Assembly (NCBI GenBank): GCA_021798955.1
Contig: JAJZBK010000002.1
Coordinates: 89,716 to 153,715, forward strand
Direction: 5' to 3'
Length of the DNA stretch: 64,000 nucleotides
Source: Actinomycetes bacterium
GTDB taxonomy: Bacteria; Actinomycetota; Acidimicrobiia; Acidimicrobiales; RAAP-2
Shown here: in pieces, positions 26,834 to 35,304 of the stretch
How positions within the stretch are numbered: position 1 is the first letter of the stretch
Layout of the letters: each line of letters opens with the position of its first letter
Program-made: the position numbers and the translations under genes
The notes under the pieces: model-generated
The model's database searches: none
The model's input: only the letters and a program-made list of their open reading frames with translations
What the model was told of the DNA's origin: nothing

Positions 26834-27691
26834 CTAGTGGACTCGGTGGCTCAGGTGGTCGACGAGCAAGCGCAGGTGGCGCCGGGCAGAAGTGAGGTCG
26901 TGGTCAGCCGTCTTGAGATCGGAGCGAGCCTGGCTGAAGACGGTGTTGGCGTCCGACGTCCCAGAGGAGCTGACAGCCAGCACCGAGGAGACGACCCCGT
27001 TCGTGGCGGCTACGGCCGAGGTGACGTCGGCGGTTGCCGTGGCGTACGACGACCGGGCGCCGTCGACGTTCGCTCCCGTGCTCGCCACGGCGTCGATGGC
27101 CTGCTGGGCGAACGGTTCGAGCTTGGCGGCGAGGGCCTCCGACGCGCTGGCACGGTCGGCGGCAATGGTAAGCCGCACCTTGGGGGCCACCACGCGGTAG
27201 GTCCGAACCTGGGCCATGGCCTGGTCGGCCGCACGCAACTGCGCGCACGTCGTCGCTGCGCTGACCGTCGGCGAGACCTTGCTGAGCGCCGACGAAGCGG
27301 TCGACACCGCGGCGTCGAGCGCCGCACGGTCGCTCGAGGTGAGCGATGTGGCGGCTCCGATCTCCGCCTGGAGGACGCCGAGCACAGCAGTCCGCACCGC
27401 AAGGCGTGCCTCGACTCGCCGTTGCGCCGTCGAGAAGGTGGCTACCGAACAGGAGCGCGCCCGCTTGGGCACCGCGGCGCCTGAGGACGAGGAGGAGGGC
27501 GACGTCGACGAGGAAGAGGGCGACGATGTCGACGAGGTGAGCTGGGGAACGGCGGCGAACGCCGTGGCGGGGACGGCGATCGCGGCGGCGACGGTCACGG
27601 CCAGGGCGATGAGCCGCCTGCCGCGGCGGCTACCGGTCACCTTCCCGCCAGTGGCGGGCTGAGCGGATCGTGGACGGGTCCTTCCGAACAT
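26834..27691 (-). CDS. Secreted Ala/Ser-rich coiled-coil protein, unknown function
   Basis: I do not recognise the family. The 285-residue protein begins MFGRTRPRSAQPATGGKVTG, then a hydrophobic segment LIALAVTVAAAIAVPATAFA typical of a Sec signal peptide with an AFA cleavage site. After it comes a Ser/Pro linker with several poly-Ser runs, then about 190 residues that look all-helical and rich in Ala, Ser, Thr and Val. Two cysteines (SCSVA and TTCAQL) may pair. ATG 27691 is chosen because AGGAGG lies six bases upstream; ATG 27718 in frame lacks this. It probably acts at the cell surface. Confidence 0.75.
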   Translation of the reverse strand: MFGRTRPRSAQPATGGKVTGSRRGRRLIALAVTVAAAIAVPATAFAAVPQLTSSTSSPSSSSTSPSSSSSGAAVPKRARSCSVATFSTAQRRVEARLAVRTAVLGVLQAEIGAATSLTSSDRAALDAAVSTASSALSKVSPTVSAATTCAQLRAADQAMAQVRTYRVVAPKVRLTIAADRASASEALAAKLEPFAQQAIDAVASTGANVDGARSSYATATADVTSAVAATNGVVSSVLAVSSSGTSDANTVFSQARSDLKTADHDLTSARRHLRLLVDHLSHRVH

Positions 27692-27751
27692 GCTGCCTCC
27701 TGAGTCGCTACTGGGCATCCCCTAGCTTCGACGACAGCCGTGTGGCCACCG

Positions 27752-30262
27752 TCAGGAAGATGTGAGGGTTCGATGATGGCGGCGGCGGCGCCAACCGAGG
27801 ACGACGAGCACTGCTGTCGCTACGACAGCAGCCCCCGAGAGGGCCTCGCCCGACGTCTCAGCAGGAGTCGTCCCATAGTGCAGGGTGACATGGTGGGAGG
27901 TCGGCACGACGACCATCAGGTTCGGGGCCACGCGCCAGGGACCGAGCGCTCCCTCGGCATGCCAGTTGGGGAAGTACGACACCTTCACCTCGACCGGCAC
28001 CCCGACACGGCTCACCTGGAACGACACCGTGCTGTTGGTCTGGCCCACGTGGTCGACCGTCGTGGCCGGCTCGGGGACGACCGGCGGGTGGGCGTCTCCG
28101 GTCGGGACACGCTGCCACGAGCGCGGTCCGCCTGCCGCCGGTACGACGTCCCACCGGGCCGGGTCGAGGTACCACGCCATGGTGGGGCGGAGCCAGCGGG
28201 ACTGCGACTGGCCCACCCGCCACACCACCGGTTGGTTGGCCAGCGGCTGCACCAGTGGAGCGCTCGCCACCCGGTAGACCTTCCAGACGAGGTCGAGAGT
28301 CTGGTCGTCGAAGGTCGTCCGCCACGGGCCCGTCTGTCCCACAAGAGTGAGCGCCGGATCGGCGGCCGCCTGCTGCTCCACGACGGGCGACACCGCCAGG
28401 AAGTACCGGACCCCGAGCATCTGGAGGTGCTCGACGCCAAGCGGCACGTCAAGCCCGCCGTAGGGGAGGCCGACCATGGCGTCTGACGGCGCTGCGGACA
28501 GCTCGCTCTGGTCGATGAAGTGGTACGGCGTGGTGGCCGAGGACTCGAAGAGGAGCCCTTCCATCGAGTCGATGCAGCCGTTCGTCCAGTACGGCAGCAG
28601 CATGAGCGACATGGTGGTGCCGAACTGGCCGAGGTCCGGGCTGTTGTACTCCCACATGGCCCGTCCGCAACCGTCGGTCGCCCCGACGTGGGCCATCATG
28701 TCGACGACGGCCCGGTACTCGGGGTAGGCGGGCTTTCCCTGGTAGCCGGTGTAGTTCCACGTGGCCCAGGCGCTCGGCTGGTCGGCACCCACGGTCACGC
28801 CCACCTTGGCCAGCGCCGTGGCGGGGAGGACCATGGGCGGGACGACCACCAGGCACGCGGCCACCAGGGCTACCAAGGGACCGGCGACCGCACCGGCCGG
28901 CCACGAAGGTGGCGTAGGCCGGCGGAACCGGGTGATGCGCATGCCCGGCTGCCAGCCCGAGTCGCGCCCGGCAGCCCGGGCGAGACGGTCACGAGCAGCG
29001 GTGCTCCAGCGCTCGTAGCGGCGGCGGCGCAGCCACCGGGCCGAGGCCGAGACCACCTCGGCCACGGCAACCCCGGCCAACAGGTCGAGGCAGAGGAACC
29101 ACAGGGGCAGGAACCGGACGTTGTAGAGCTTCCCCTGGGGGTCGAGGATGACGGCGGCGGCCGACAGCCCGCCCATGACAGAGACGAACCAGCCGACCCG
29201 GTTGCGGCGGACCGCGGTGGCGACAAGGCCCACGGAGGCAGAGACCTGGAGCCAGCGATCAGAGGCCGGGAAGAGCAGGTGGGGGAAGTTGCCGACGTTG
29301 ACCCAGCCCATGTTGGTCGTATAGGGCAGGTCGATGGCGAAGGGCAGGAGCCACCAGGCGGTGAGGCCCATACCCACCACGCCCACCACCGCGCACCACC
29401 AGAACCGGCGGACCCACCGCGCCCGGGCGGCCCGGCGCAACGGCGACGAAGAGCCACCGGCCAGGGAACGCACCGTCGTCAGGAGGTCACCGTCGAGGAC
29501 CAGCCAGACGACGGTCCCGACGATGACGAAGAAGGCGGCGACCAGGTGGCTGAGCACGGTGGCGGCCAGGAAGAGCACGGCGAGGGAACGGTGGCGCCCG
29601 GTGCGCAGTCCGGCCGCCACCAAGCCCAGGGTGACGAGGGCGAGGGACAGCCCGAGCGAGTAGGCGTACTCCCCCGCCAGGGTGGACAGCAGGTTGCCAC
29701 CGTCGATGGTGAAGCTGGGCTCGAAGAGGAACGGGAGGGTGGCGGCAGCGAGGCACCCGGGTCCGGGGTCGCGCAGACCGGCCAGGCGTCCGAACAGGTA
29801 GGCGGCGACGGGCAGGGTGAGCGACCCGAGCGCCGTGACCACCTTGAAGGAGACGTTGTAGGAGAGGACGGCGTGGAGCACGACGGCAACGAAGGCCGGG
29901 GAGGGGAAGTAGAAGGTGTAGCCAGGGAAGCCGTCGTACCAAGCAGGGTCCCAGCCCGACAGCTTGCCGTGGGCGAGTAGGTGGGCGAGGAAGGCCGGCA
30001 TCATGACGTGGGCGCCGGTGTCGCCGCCGTCGGTCGTGGTGTTGGAGAGCAGCAACGACGGGTGGAGCTGGGTGAGGACCACCACCGTGGCGCCCACCAC
30101 GGCCAGGGCGGCCGCCCACGCCGGCCATGGGAAGCGGCTCGGTCGAGGGCGGGGTGCAGCGGGGCTGACCCGGTCGGGAGCGCCCGACCTCGGTTCGACG
30201 CCCGACCTCGGTTCGACGCCCGACCTCGGTTCGACGCCCGACGGCGGCGCGACCCGGCTCAC
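27752..30262 (-). CDS. Large polytopic membrane protein, PTPS-related/GT-C-like
   Basis: An 836-residue protein with about ten hydrophobic helices in the first 550 residues, a large outside-type domain (about 570-810) and a final membrane helix with a basic end. The opening loop has GGDTGAHVMMPAFLAH and WDPAWYDGFPGYTFYFP, where Asp residues follow the first helix as in GT-C glycosyltransferases and in the membrane family annotated as 6-pyruvoyl-tetrahydropterin-synthase-related. A role in moving sugars onto lipid or protein on the outer face is inference. GTG 30262 starts two bases after the CPBP protease stop, so the two are in one operon. An 18-bp repeat codes for three GVEPRS copies at the N-terminus. 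Confidence 0.75.
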   Translation of the reverse strand: MSRVAPPSGVEPRSGVEPRSGVEPRSGAPDRVSPAAPRPRPSRFPWPAWAAALAVVGATVVVLTQLHPSLLLSNTTTDGGDTGAHVMMPAFLAHLLAHGKLSGWDPAWYDGFPGYTFYFPSPAFVAVVLHAVLSYNVSFKVVTALGSLTLPVAAYLFGRLAGLRDPGPGCLAAATLPFLFEPSFTIDGGNLLSTLAGEYAYSLGLSLALVTLGLVAAGLRTGRHRSLAVLFLAATVLSHLVAAFFVIVGTVVWLVLDGDLLTTVRSLAGGSSSPLRRAARARWVRRFWWCAVVGVVGMGLTAWWLLPFAIDLPYTTNMGWVNVGNFPHLLFPASDRWLQVSASVGLVATAVRRNRVGWFVSVMGGLSAAAVILDPQGKLYNVRFLPLWFLCLDLLAGVAVAEVVSASARWLRRRRYERWSTAARDRLARAAGRDSGWQPGMRITRFRRPTPPSWPAGAVAGPLVALVAACLVVVPPMVLPATALAKVGVTVGADQPSAWATWNYTGYQGKPAYPEYRAVVDMMAHVGATDGCGRAMWEYNSPDLGQFGTTMSLMLLPYWTNGCIDSMEGLLFESSATTPYHFIDQSELSAAPSDAMVGLPYGGLDVPLGVEHLQMLGVRYFLAVSPVVEQQAAADPALTLVGQTGPWRTTFDDQTLDLVWKVYRVASAPLVQPLANQPVVWRVGQSQSRWLRPTMAWYLDPARWDVVPAAGGPRSWQRVPTGDAHPPVVPEPATTVDHVGQTNSTVSFQVSRVGVPVEVKVSYFPNWHAEGALGPWRVAPNLMVVVPTSHHVTLHYGTTPAETSGEALSGAAVVATAVLVVLGWRRRRHHRTLTSS
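30183..30236 (-). repeat. 18-bp in-frame tandem repeat, 3 copies
   Basis: CCCGACCTCGGTTCGACG (plus strand) is repeated three times, encoding GVEPRS near the N-terminus of the polytopic membrane protein. Confidence 0.95.
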
Positions 30263-30264
30263 GG

Positions 30265-31245
30265 CTAGAGCACCAACCCCGTCCCGGTGTGCAAGATAGC
30301 CACCACGGCGACCAGGTTGAACGACGCATGGGCAATCATGTTCATCCCAAGGCGCCCGGTCCGGTAGGAGACGACAGAGAGGATGATGCCGAAGGTGGCA
30401 AGGCCGAGGAGCTGGAGCGACTCGGCATGCGCCAGGCCGAAGAGCACGCCGGTCACCACCACCGCCAGCACAGGACCCAGCCTCCGCCCGAGCCCACCGC
30501 ACAGGCGCACCAGCGCCCGGAGGAGCAGGCCGCGGAAGAACAGCTCCTCGAAGAACGGGGCACCGACGACCGTGGCCAGTGCGATCACCGCGAACCCCAG
30601 CCCGTGCGACCCACCGGTCAGCCGTTGGCTCGGCGCGTCGAAGCGCTGGTTGAAGTGGGGCACCAGGTGGGAGATGGGCAGGTAGATGAGCACGACGAGC
30701 AGCTGCCCACCGACCCCGATGGCGATACCGGCCAGGTCGACGGCCCGAAAGCGGAGCCCGACGTCACGAGCCAGTCGCCCCGTCCCACGCACGACGCTGG
30801 CCAGCCAGGGCCCGCCGGCAAAACCGGCCCACAGCCCCAGGAGCGTGGAGACGATGTACCAGGTCGGCGGCTCGTTCAGGCTCGCCACTCGGGACAGGTC
30901 GTGCAGGCTGCCGGTTGCCGCCGCCGCCAGGGCGGCGAAGATGGCGGCCACCACCTGTCCGATGACGAACCCGAGCCCGGCACAGAAGAGCCACCATCCC
31001 GCCGAACCAGGGGTGGCGGGTGCCGCCCCCTGGGCCAGTTGCTCGGCAAGCGAGCCTCCGTCGCCGTCGACCGGCTGGTCGGGTGCCGACCACGACGGCA
31101 CGGGTGCGCCCGGCGGCGGGACCCACCCCGGCGGCGGGACCCAGTCGGGCGGGGGCGGCACGGCAGCCGGCGGCATCCACGGCGCCGGCTGGCCGGACGG
31201 TCGCACCTGGCCGGCGTCGTCGCTGCCCTCGGGCCACTCGGTCAC
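30265..31245 (-). CDS. CPBP-family intramembrane metalloprotease (CAAX-like)
   Basis: A 326-residue membrane protein with a 70-residue Pro-rich cytoplasmic N-terminus and about eight helices. The Abi/CPBP motifs are in order: APFFEELFFRGLLLRAL (about residue 210), LFGLAHAESLQ, and MIAHASFNLVAVV. These hold the Glu-Glu, His and His/Asn active-site residues. Bacterial relatives process prenylated or other membrane peptides and act in bacteriocin immunity; the substrate here is unknown. It is divergent from ftsH and cotranscribed with the polytopic protein. Confidence 0.9.
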   Translation of the reverse strand: MTEWPEGSDDAGQVRPSGQPAPWMPPAAVPPPPDWVPPPGWVPPPGAPVPSWSAPDQPVDGDGGSLAEQLAQGAAPATPGSAGWWLFCAGLGFVIGQVVAAIFAALAAAATGSLHDLSRVASLNEPPTWYIVSTLLGLWAGFAGGPWLASVVRGTGRLARDVGLRFRAVDLAGIAIGVGGQLLVVLIYLPISHLVPHFNQRFDAPSQRLTGGSHGLGFAVIALATVVGAPFFEELFFRGLLLRALVRLCGGLGRRLGPVLAVVVTGVLFGLAHAESLQLLGLATFGIILSVVSYRTGRLGMNMIAHASFNLVAVVAILHTGTGLVL

Positions 31246-31251
31246 CCCGTC

Positions 31252-31257
31252 ACGTTA
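31252..31257 (-). promoter_or_regulatory. -10 element (TAACGT) of CPBP protease gene
   Basis: TAACGT is followed by six bases and GTG 31245 on the minus strand, matching the leaderless pattern. Confidence 0.45.
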
Positions 31258-31416
31258 TCGACCGGCACCTCGTCGGCGGCGGCGGCCTCCGTCGAGCCCG
31301 CGCCGGTTCCCCGCCAGGTTCTCCAGCCGGCCACCAGCCGGTCCGGCCGGGCCGACGGCCCGGACCAGTCGCCGATCCCGCTCGAGCCCGATGCGCCACG
31401 GTGCCCAGCTGGCGCA

Positions 31417-31422
31417 TAGCAT
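31417..31422 (+). promoter_or_regulatory. -10 element (TAGCAT) of ftsH
   Basis: TAGCAT is followed by six bases and GTG 31429, so ftsH is probably leaderless. The divergent protease gene has the same arrangement 160 bp away. Confidence 0.48.
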
Positions 31423-31428
31423 GGCGGG

Positions 31429-33681
31429 GTGACTCCGCCGAACCCCGACTTCCCCGGCTCTCCCCCGTCGGGGGGCACCGGCCAGGGACCGAACGGCGCC
31501 AACCGGAACCGGTTGCTCCTCTACCTCGTCCTGGCCGTCGTCATCGTGGGCGTGTTCATCCTCCCGTCCCTGATGTCGAAGTCGAGCGCTCGTCAGCTGA
31601 CCTACAACACGTTCCTCAACGACCTGCAGTCCAAGCAGGTACGGACGGCCTCGGTCAACCAGTCCTCCGGGCAGATCACCGGCACGCTCGCCAACGGCGC
31701 CAGCTACACGGTCAGCGGTCCCAACCCGGTGCAGAACTCGGAGATCGAAGCGCTCAAGCCGCTCGGCAACAACTACTCCCTGGTGACGCCGTCGTCCAAC
31801 AACCTGCTCAGCATCTTGCTGACCTGGATCCTTCCCTTTGCGCTGCTGATCGGTCTGATGGTGTGGATGAGCAGGAGGGCGCAGGGACAGATGGGCAGCA
31901 TCATGTCGATCGGCCGCTCGAAGGCCAAGCTCTACTCGACCGAGCGCCCGTCGACCACCTTCGACGACGTCGCCGGGTACGCCGGAGTGAAGCTCGAGAT
32001 CAGCGAGGTCGTCGACTTCCTCAAGACGCCGGCCCGCTTCAAGGAGATCGGAGCCCGCATCCCCAAGGGCATCCTGCTCGTCGGGCCGCCCGGGACGGGC
32101 AAGACGCTGCTCGCCCGCGCCGTCGCCGGCGAGGCTGGCGTCCCCTTCCTGTCGGTGAGTGGGTCGGACTTCATGGAGATGTTCGTCGGGGTCGGCGCCA
32201 GCCGGGTACGCGACCTGTTCCAGACGGCTCGCAAACAGGCTCCCGCCATCGTCTTCATCGACGAGATCGACTCGATCGGTCGCAAGCGGGGTGCGGGGCT
32301 CGGCGGCGGGCACGACGAGCGCGAGCAGACCCTCAACCAGATGCTGTCGGAGATGGACGGCTTCGACCCGACCGAGGGCATCGTGGTCATGGCAGCGACC
32401 AACCGGCCCGACATCCTCGACCCTGCGATCCTTCGACCCGGCCGCTTCGACCGTCAGATCGTGGTCCCCCTCCCCGACCTCGAGGAACGTCTGCCCATCC
32501 TGCAGGTCCACTGCAAGGACAAGCGAGTCGCCCCCGACGTCGACCTCGAAGTCGTGGCCCGGGGCACGCCGGGCATGAGCGGTGCCGACCTGGCCAACCT
32601 GGTCAACGAAGCCGCGCTGCACGCCGTGCGGCGGGGCTCGAAGACAATCGAGAACGTCGACTTCGAAGCGTCACGCGACCGGGTCCTGATGGGCCAGCGC
32701 CGCGAGAGCTTGGTCCTCTCGAACGAGGAGAAGGAACGGGTCGCCTTCCACGAGGGCGGGCACGCCGTCCTCGCCTACGTGCTCCCGCACGCCGACCCCG
32801 TCCACAAGGTGACCATCCTCCCCACCGGCATGGCCCTCGGCGTCACCATGCAGCTGCCCATGGAAGAGCGGCACATCTACCCTCGCCAGCAGATCGAGGA
32901 CACCCTCGCCGTGCGGATGGGCGGGCGGGCGGCCGAGCTGCTCGTCTACGGCGACCTCTCGACCGGCGCCAGCAACGACCTGGTCGGCAACACCGAGCTC
33001 GCCCGCAAGATGGTCCGCGAGTGGGGGATGAGCGACAAGATCGGCCCGATGGCCTGGGGGTCACAAGGACAGGTCTTCTTGGGCGACGACCTGATGCACA
33101 CCCGCGACTACTCGGAGCACACCAGCCGGGTCATCGACGATGAAGTCGAGCTGATCCTCCGAGCCCAGGAGGAGCGCGCGCTCGAGGTGCTCTCCCGCCA
33201 CCGGGGCGGGCTGGACGCCGTTGCCCGAGCGCTCCTCGACGAGGAGACGATCGACGGAGAGACAGTGGGCCGCCTGGTCGACACCGCCTATGGCCGGCCC
33301 GTGCACGAGTCCGGCGCCAAGCAGGCCCCACCGATCTTCTCCCGCGCCAACGGGACCGCGAGCGCCACCGCCGGGGGCAACGGGGCCGACGAGGGAACGG
33401 CAGCGGCCGAAGGATCGCCAGACGACGAGCGTGCGGCCGTCACGTCGACGGCCAGCCACGCAGCCGAGGGAGCCGCTGGGCAGCCGAGCCCGTCGGGTAC
33501 GGCAACCAGCCAGCCCGGGGCCGACGGAGCGGATGCGGGACGCCCCCCCGCCCCGTGGCCTCCGCCGCCCCCGCCAGGGGGGCACTGGGCCCCCCCGCAG
33601 CCACCGTGGCCGTCCCACCAGGGGACGCCGTGGCCACAGGGGCAGGCACCGTGGCCGCCGCCGCCGCCTCCCGCCCGCTGA
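31429..33681 (+). CDS. ftsH: ATP-dependent zinc metalloprotease FtsH
   Basis: A membrane-anchored AAA+ protease that removes damaged or short-lived membrane proteins. It has two N-terminal membrane segments (about residues 25-45 and 123-145) flanking a small external domain. The AAA module has Walker A GPPGTGKT (221-228), Walker [12 protein letters not shown] and the arginine region [10 protein letters not shown]. The zinc site is HEGGH (about 441-445), and the second ligand region is STGASNDL. The 750 residues exceed the usual 610-650 because of a tail of about 140 residues rich in Ala, Gly, Glu and finally Pro and Trp. GTG 31429 is the start. Confidence 0.97.
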   Translation: MTPPNPDFPGSPPSGGTGQGPNGANRNRLLLYLVLAVVIVGVFILPSLMSKSSARQLTYNTFLNDLQSKQVRTASVNQSSGQITGTLANGASYTVSGPNPVQNSEIEALKPLGNNYSLVTPSSNNLLSILLTWILPFALLIGLMVWMSRRAQGQMGSIMSIGRSKAKLYSTERPSTTFDDVAGYAGVKLEISEVVDFLKTPARFKEIGARIPKGILLVGPPGTGKTLLARAVAGEAGVPFLSVSGSDFMEMFVGVGASRVRDLFQTARKQAPAIVFIDEIDSIGRKRGAGLGGGHDEREQTLNQMLSEMDGFDPTEGIVVMAATNRPDILDPAILRPGRFDRQIVVPLPDLEERLPILQVHCKDKRVAPDVDLEVVARGTPGMSGADLANLVNEAALHAVRRGSKTIENVDFEASRDRVLMGQRRESLVLSNEEKERVAFHEGGHAVLAYVLPHADPVHKVTILPTGMALGVTMQLPMEERHIYPRQQIEDTLAVRMGGRAAELLVYGDLSTGASNDLVGNTELARKMVREWGMSDKIGPMAWGSQGQVFLGDDLMHTRDYSEHTSRVIDDEVELILRAQEERALEVLSRHRGGLDAVARALLDEETIDGETVGRLVDTAYGRPVHESGAKQAPPIFSRANGTASATAGGNGADEGTAAAEGSPDDERAAVTSTASHAAEGAAGQPSPSGTATSQPGADGADAGRPPAPWPPPPPPGGHWAPPQPPWPSHQGTPWPQGQAPWPPPPPPAR

Positions 33682-33775
33682 GCCGCTGAGCTCCCTGCCG
33701 GCCTTCGGCAATGCCGGCCGCTGAGCTCCCTGCCGGCCTTCGGGAATGCCGGCCGCTGAGCTCCCTGCCGGCCGC
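33682..33775. repeat. 35-bp tandem repeat with internal hairpins, 2.7 copies
   Basis: Units beginning CTGAGCTCCCTGCCGGCC recur every 35 bp (33686, 33721, 33756) in the gap between the convergent ftsH and DUF5719 genes. Each complete unit holds GCCGGC pairing with a later GCCGGC, so the array may help end both transcripts. Confidence 0.9.
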
Positions 33776-33846
33776 CCCCAGCGATCGGTGCCGCCCCGGT
33801 CCTGGCCCTTGCTCGATCGAGGATCGGGGCGCAAGGGGACCAGGGC

Positions 33847-35304
33847 TCAGGACGCCAGCCGCTCCACGTAGGGGATGGCTGGCACCACGACGACGCCCGG
33901 AGCTCCGGCCGGGACGGCCTGCGCCTCGACGACGACCGGGGCGCTCGCTCGGACGACCACAGGACCGACCCCGGCCATGAGCGGGCCAGGGACGACGCCG
34001 ACTCCGTGCCCGACCACGACCACGCGACGGAGCACGCGTCCGGTGGCGAGCGAGCTGATCGACACGTCGACCGGCACCTCAGCCGAGTCGGCAACGGCGA
34101 GGTCGGAGAGCACCGCGCCGGCCACCGGTGGCGCACCGACCGGAGACGGCCCGGGGACCAGCCACTGCCTAGCCGGCAGCCCGGTACCCAGCCACGAGCC
34201 GGTCTTCGGGGGGGCGGCGGACGCCGCCGCCGTGACGGTCCTGGCTGCGATCACCGGGGCTCCGGCCGTCACCTCCACTCCGAACGGCGTGCCGGTGGGG
34301 AGCCCTCCGGTCGACATGAGGTCGACGGTGACCAGCGCCCGGCCGGGCACCACCACACGGCGGGGCAGGACGGTCGCCTGGCCCAGCTCGAAGGAGATGG
34401 TGGCGGTGGTGTCAGCCGCACCCGGGTTGGCCACCTCGATGGTCGAGGTCGAGCCCGGGGTGGCGTCCGTGTCGGCGAACGACCACGACGTCCGGGAGGC
34501 ACGGGTCCCGAGCACCAGCGACAGCCCGGCACCGCCCGCCCACTGCTCGAGCTCGTCGGCTACCACCGAGCCGGACTCCGTCGTCACCAGCGTGGCCACC
34601 GCCGCGGCGTTCTGGACGTAGGTACCGACGTCCTCGCTCACGAGCTGGCCCGGCGAGAGGTCGATCCCTTGGTAGGGAGCGGGGACGACCGCCCCCGACG
34701 GGGTGAGGAAGGTGACATCGGCCACGGTCGGCGCCGCCGTCGGGTCGAGCAGCGACAAGGTGAGCGAGCTGCCACCGGCCGTCGACCCTCCGGCCAGGAC
34801 GAGCGACTGAGCGGGACGAGTCGCACACGGGGCTGCAGCCCACCCACCACTGCCGCGGACCACCTGGGTCGCCACCACCCCACCGCCTCCGAAGACGAAC
34901 GACGAGGCCATCGGTCCCGCCGGAAGACCCACCGTCGGGTCCACCGACACCGACGAGTGGGACGGGACCACGAGCGTCGTCGGCTGGCCAGCCGGGTGGC
35001 CAGAAGACCCCGGAACGGCCGTCCGCATGGTGGCACGCACGGGGTGGACCCCCGTGTTGGTGAGGTAGACCACCGGGTCGGCGGGCTGACCCGGTCCTGC
35101 CGTGCCGCCGGCACAAAAGGCCGCCGAAGCCGTGGCCGCCGGGTTGCCGACCACTGCGGTACCGACCACCCGGGCACGGGACGGGAGCGCGTGACCGACC
35201 ACGGTGTCGACGACCCCGCCGATCGCCACGACGACCACCACCACCAGGGCGAGCAGGGGGCGGGCTCGGTCGGACCGACCCACTCGCCGCGCCGACGGCG
35301 TCAC
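33847..35304 (-). CDS. DUF5719-family exported protein
   Basis: The 485-residue protein has one N-terminal membrane helix or uncleaved signal (about residues 17-40), followed by a Val/Ala/Thr/Ser-rich beta-type external region with few charged residues. It matches the layout of the actinobacterial DUF5719 family, and the position supports this: in Streptomyces and relatives such proteins also lie directly after a large family-2 glycosyltransferase with membrane domains. The two genes overlap by ATGA. Two cysteines (AAFCAGG and AAPCATR) could form a disulfide. A partner role for the glycosyltransferase in cell-envelope glycan assembly is inference. Confidence 0.78.
   Translation of the reverse strand: MTPSARRVGRSDRARPLLALVVVVVVAIGGVVDTVVGHALPSRARVVGTAVVGNPAATASAAFCAGGTAGPGQPADPVVYLTNTGVHPVRATMRTAVPGSSGHPAGQPTTLVVPSHSSVSVDPTVGLPAGPMASSFVFGGGGVVATQVVRGSGGWAAAPCATRPAQSLVLAGGSTAGGSSLTLSLLDPTAAPTVADVTFLTPSGAVVPAPYQGIDLSPGQLVSEDVGTYVQNAAAVATLVTTESGSVVADELEQWAGGAGLSLVLGTRASRTSWSFADTDATPGSTSTIEVANPGAADTTATISFELGQATVLPRRVVVPGRALVTVDLMSTGGLPTGTPFGVEVTAGAPVIAARTVTAAASAAPPKTGSWLGTGLPARQWLVPGPSPVGAPPVAGAVLSDLAVADSAEVPVDVSISSLATGRVLRRVVVVGHGVGVVPGPLMAGVGPVVVRASAPVVVEAQAVPAGAPGVVVVPAIPYVERLAS

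Noticed and set aside
25198-26895. A 565-codon plus-strand gene over manB
   Set aside because: It is exactly antisense to manB, which has all phosphohexomutase motifs; the plus frame is charged low-complexity sequence.
30190-30240. tRNA T-loop-like GGTTCGA sequences
   Set aside because: They are part of an 18-bp coding repeat; no cloverleaf can be drawn around them. No tRNA was found elsewhere in the window.
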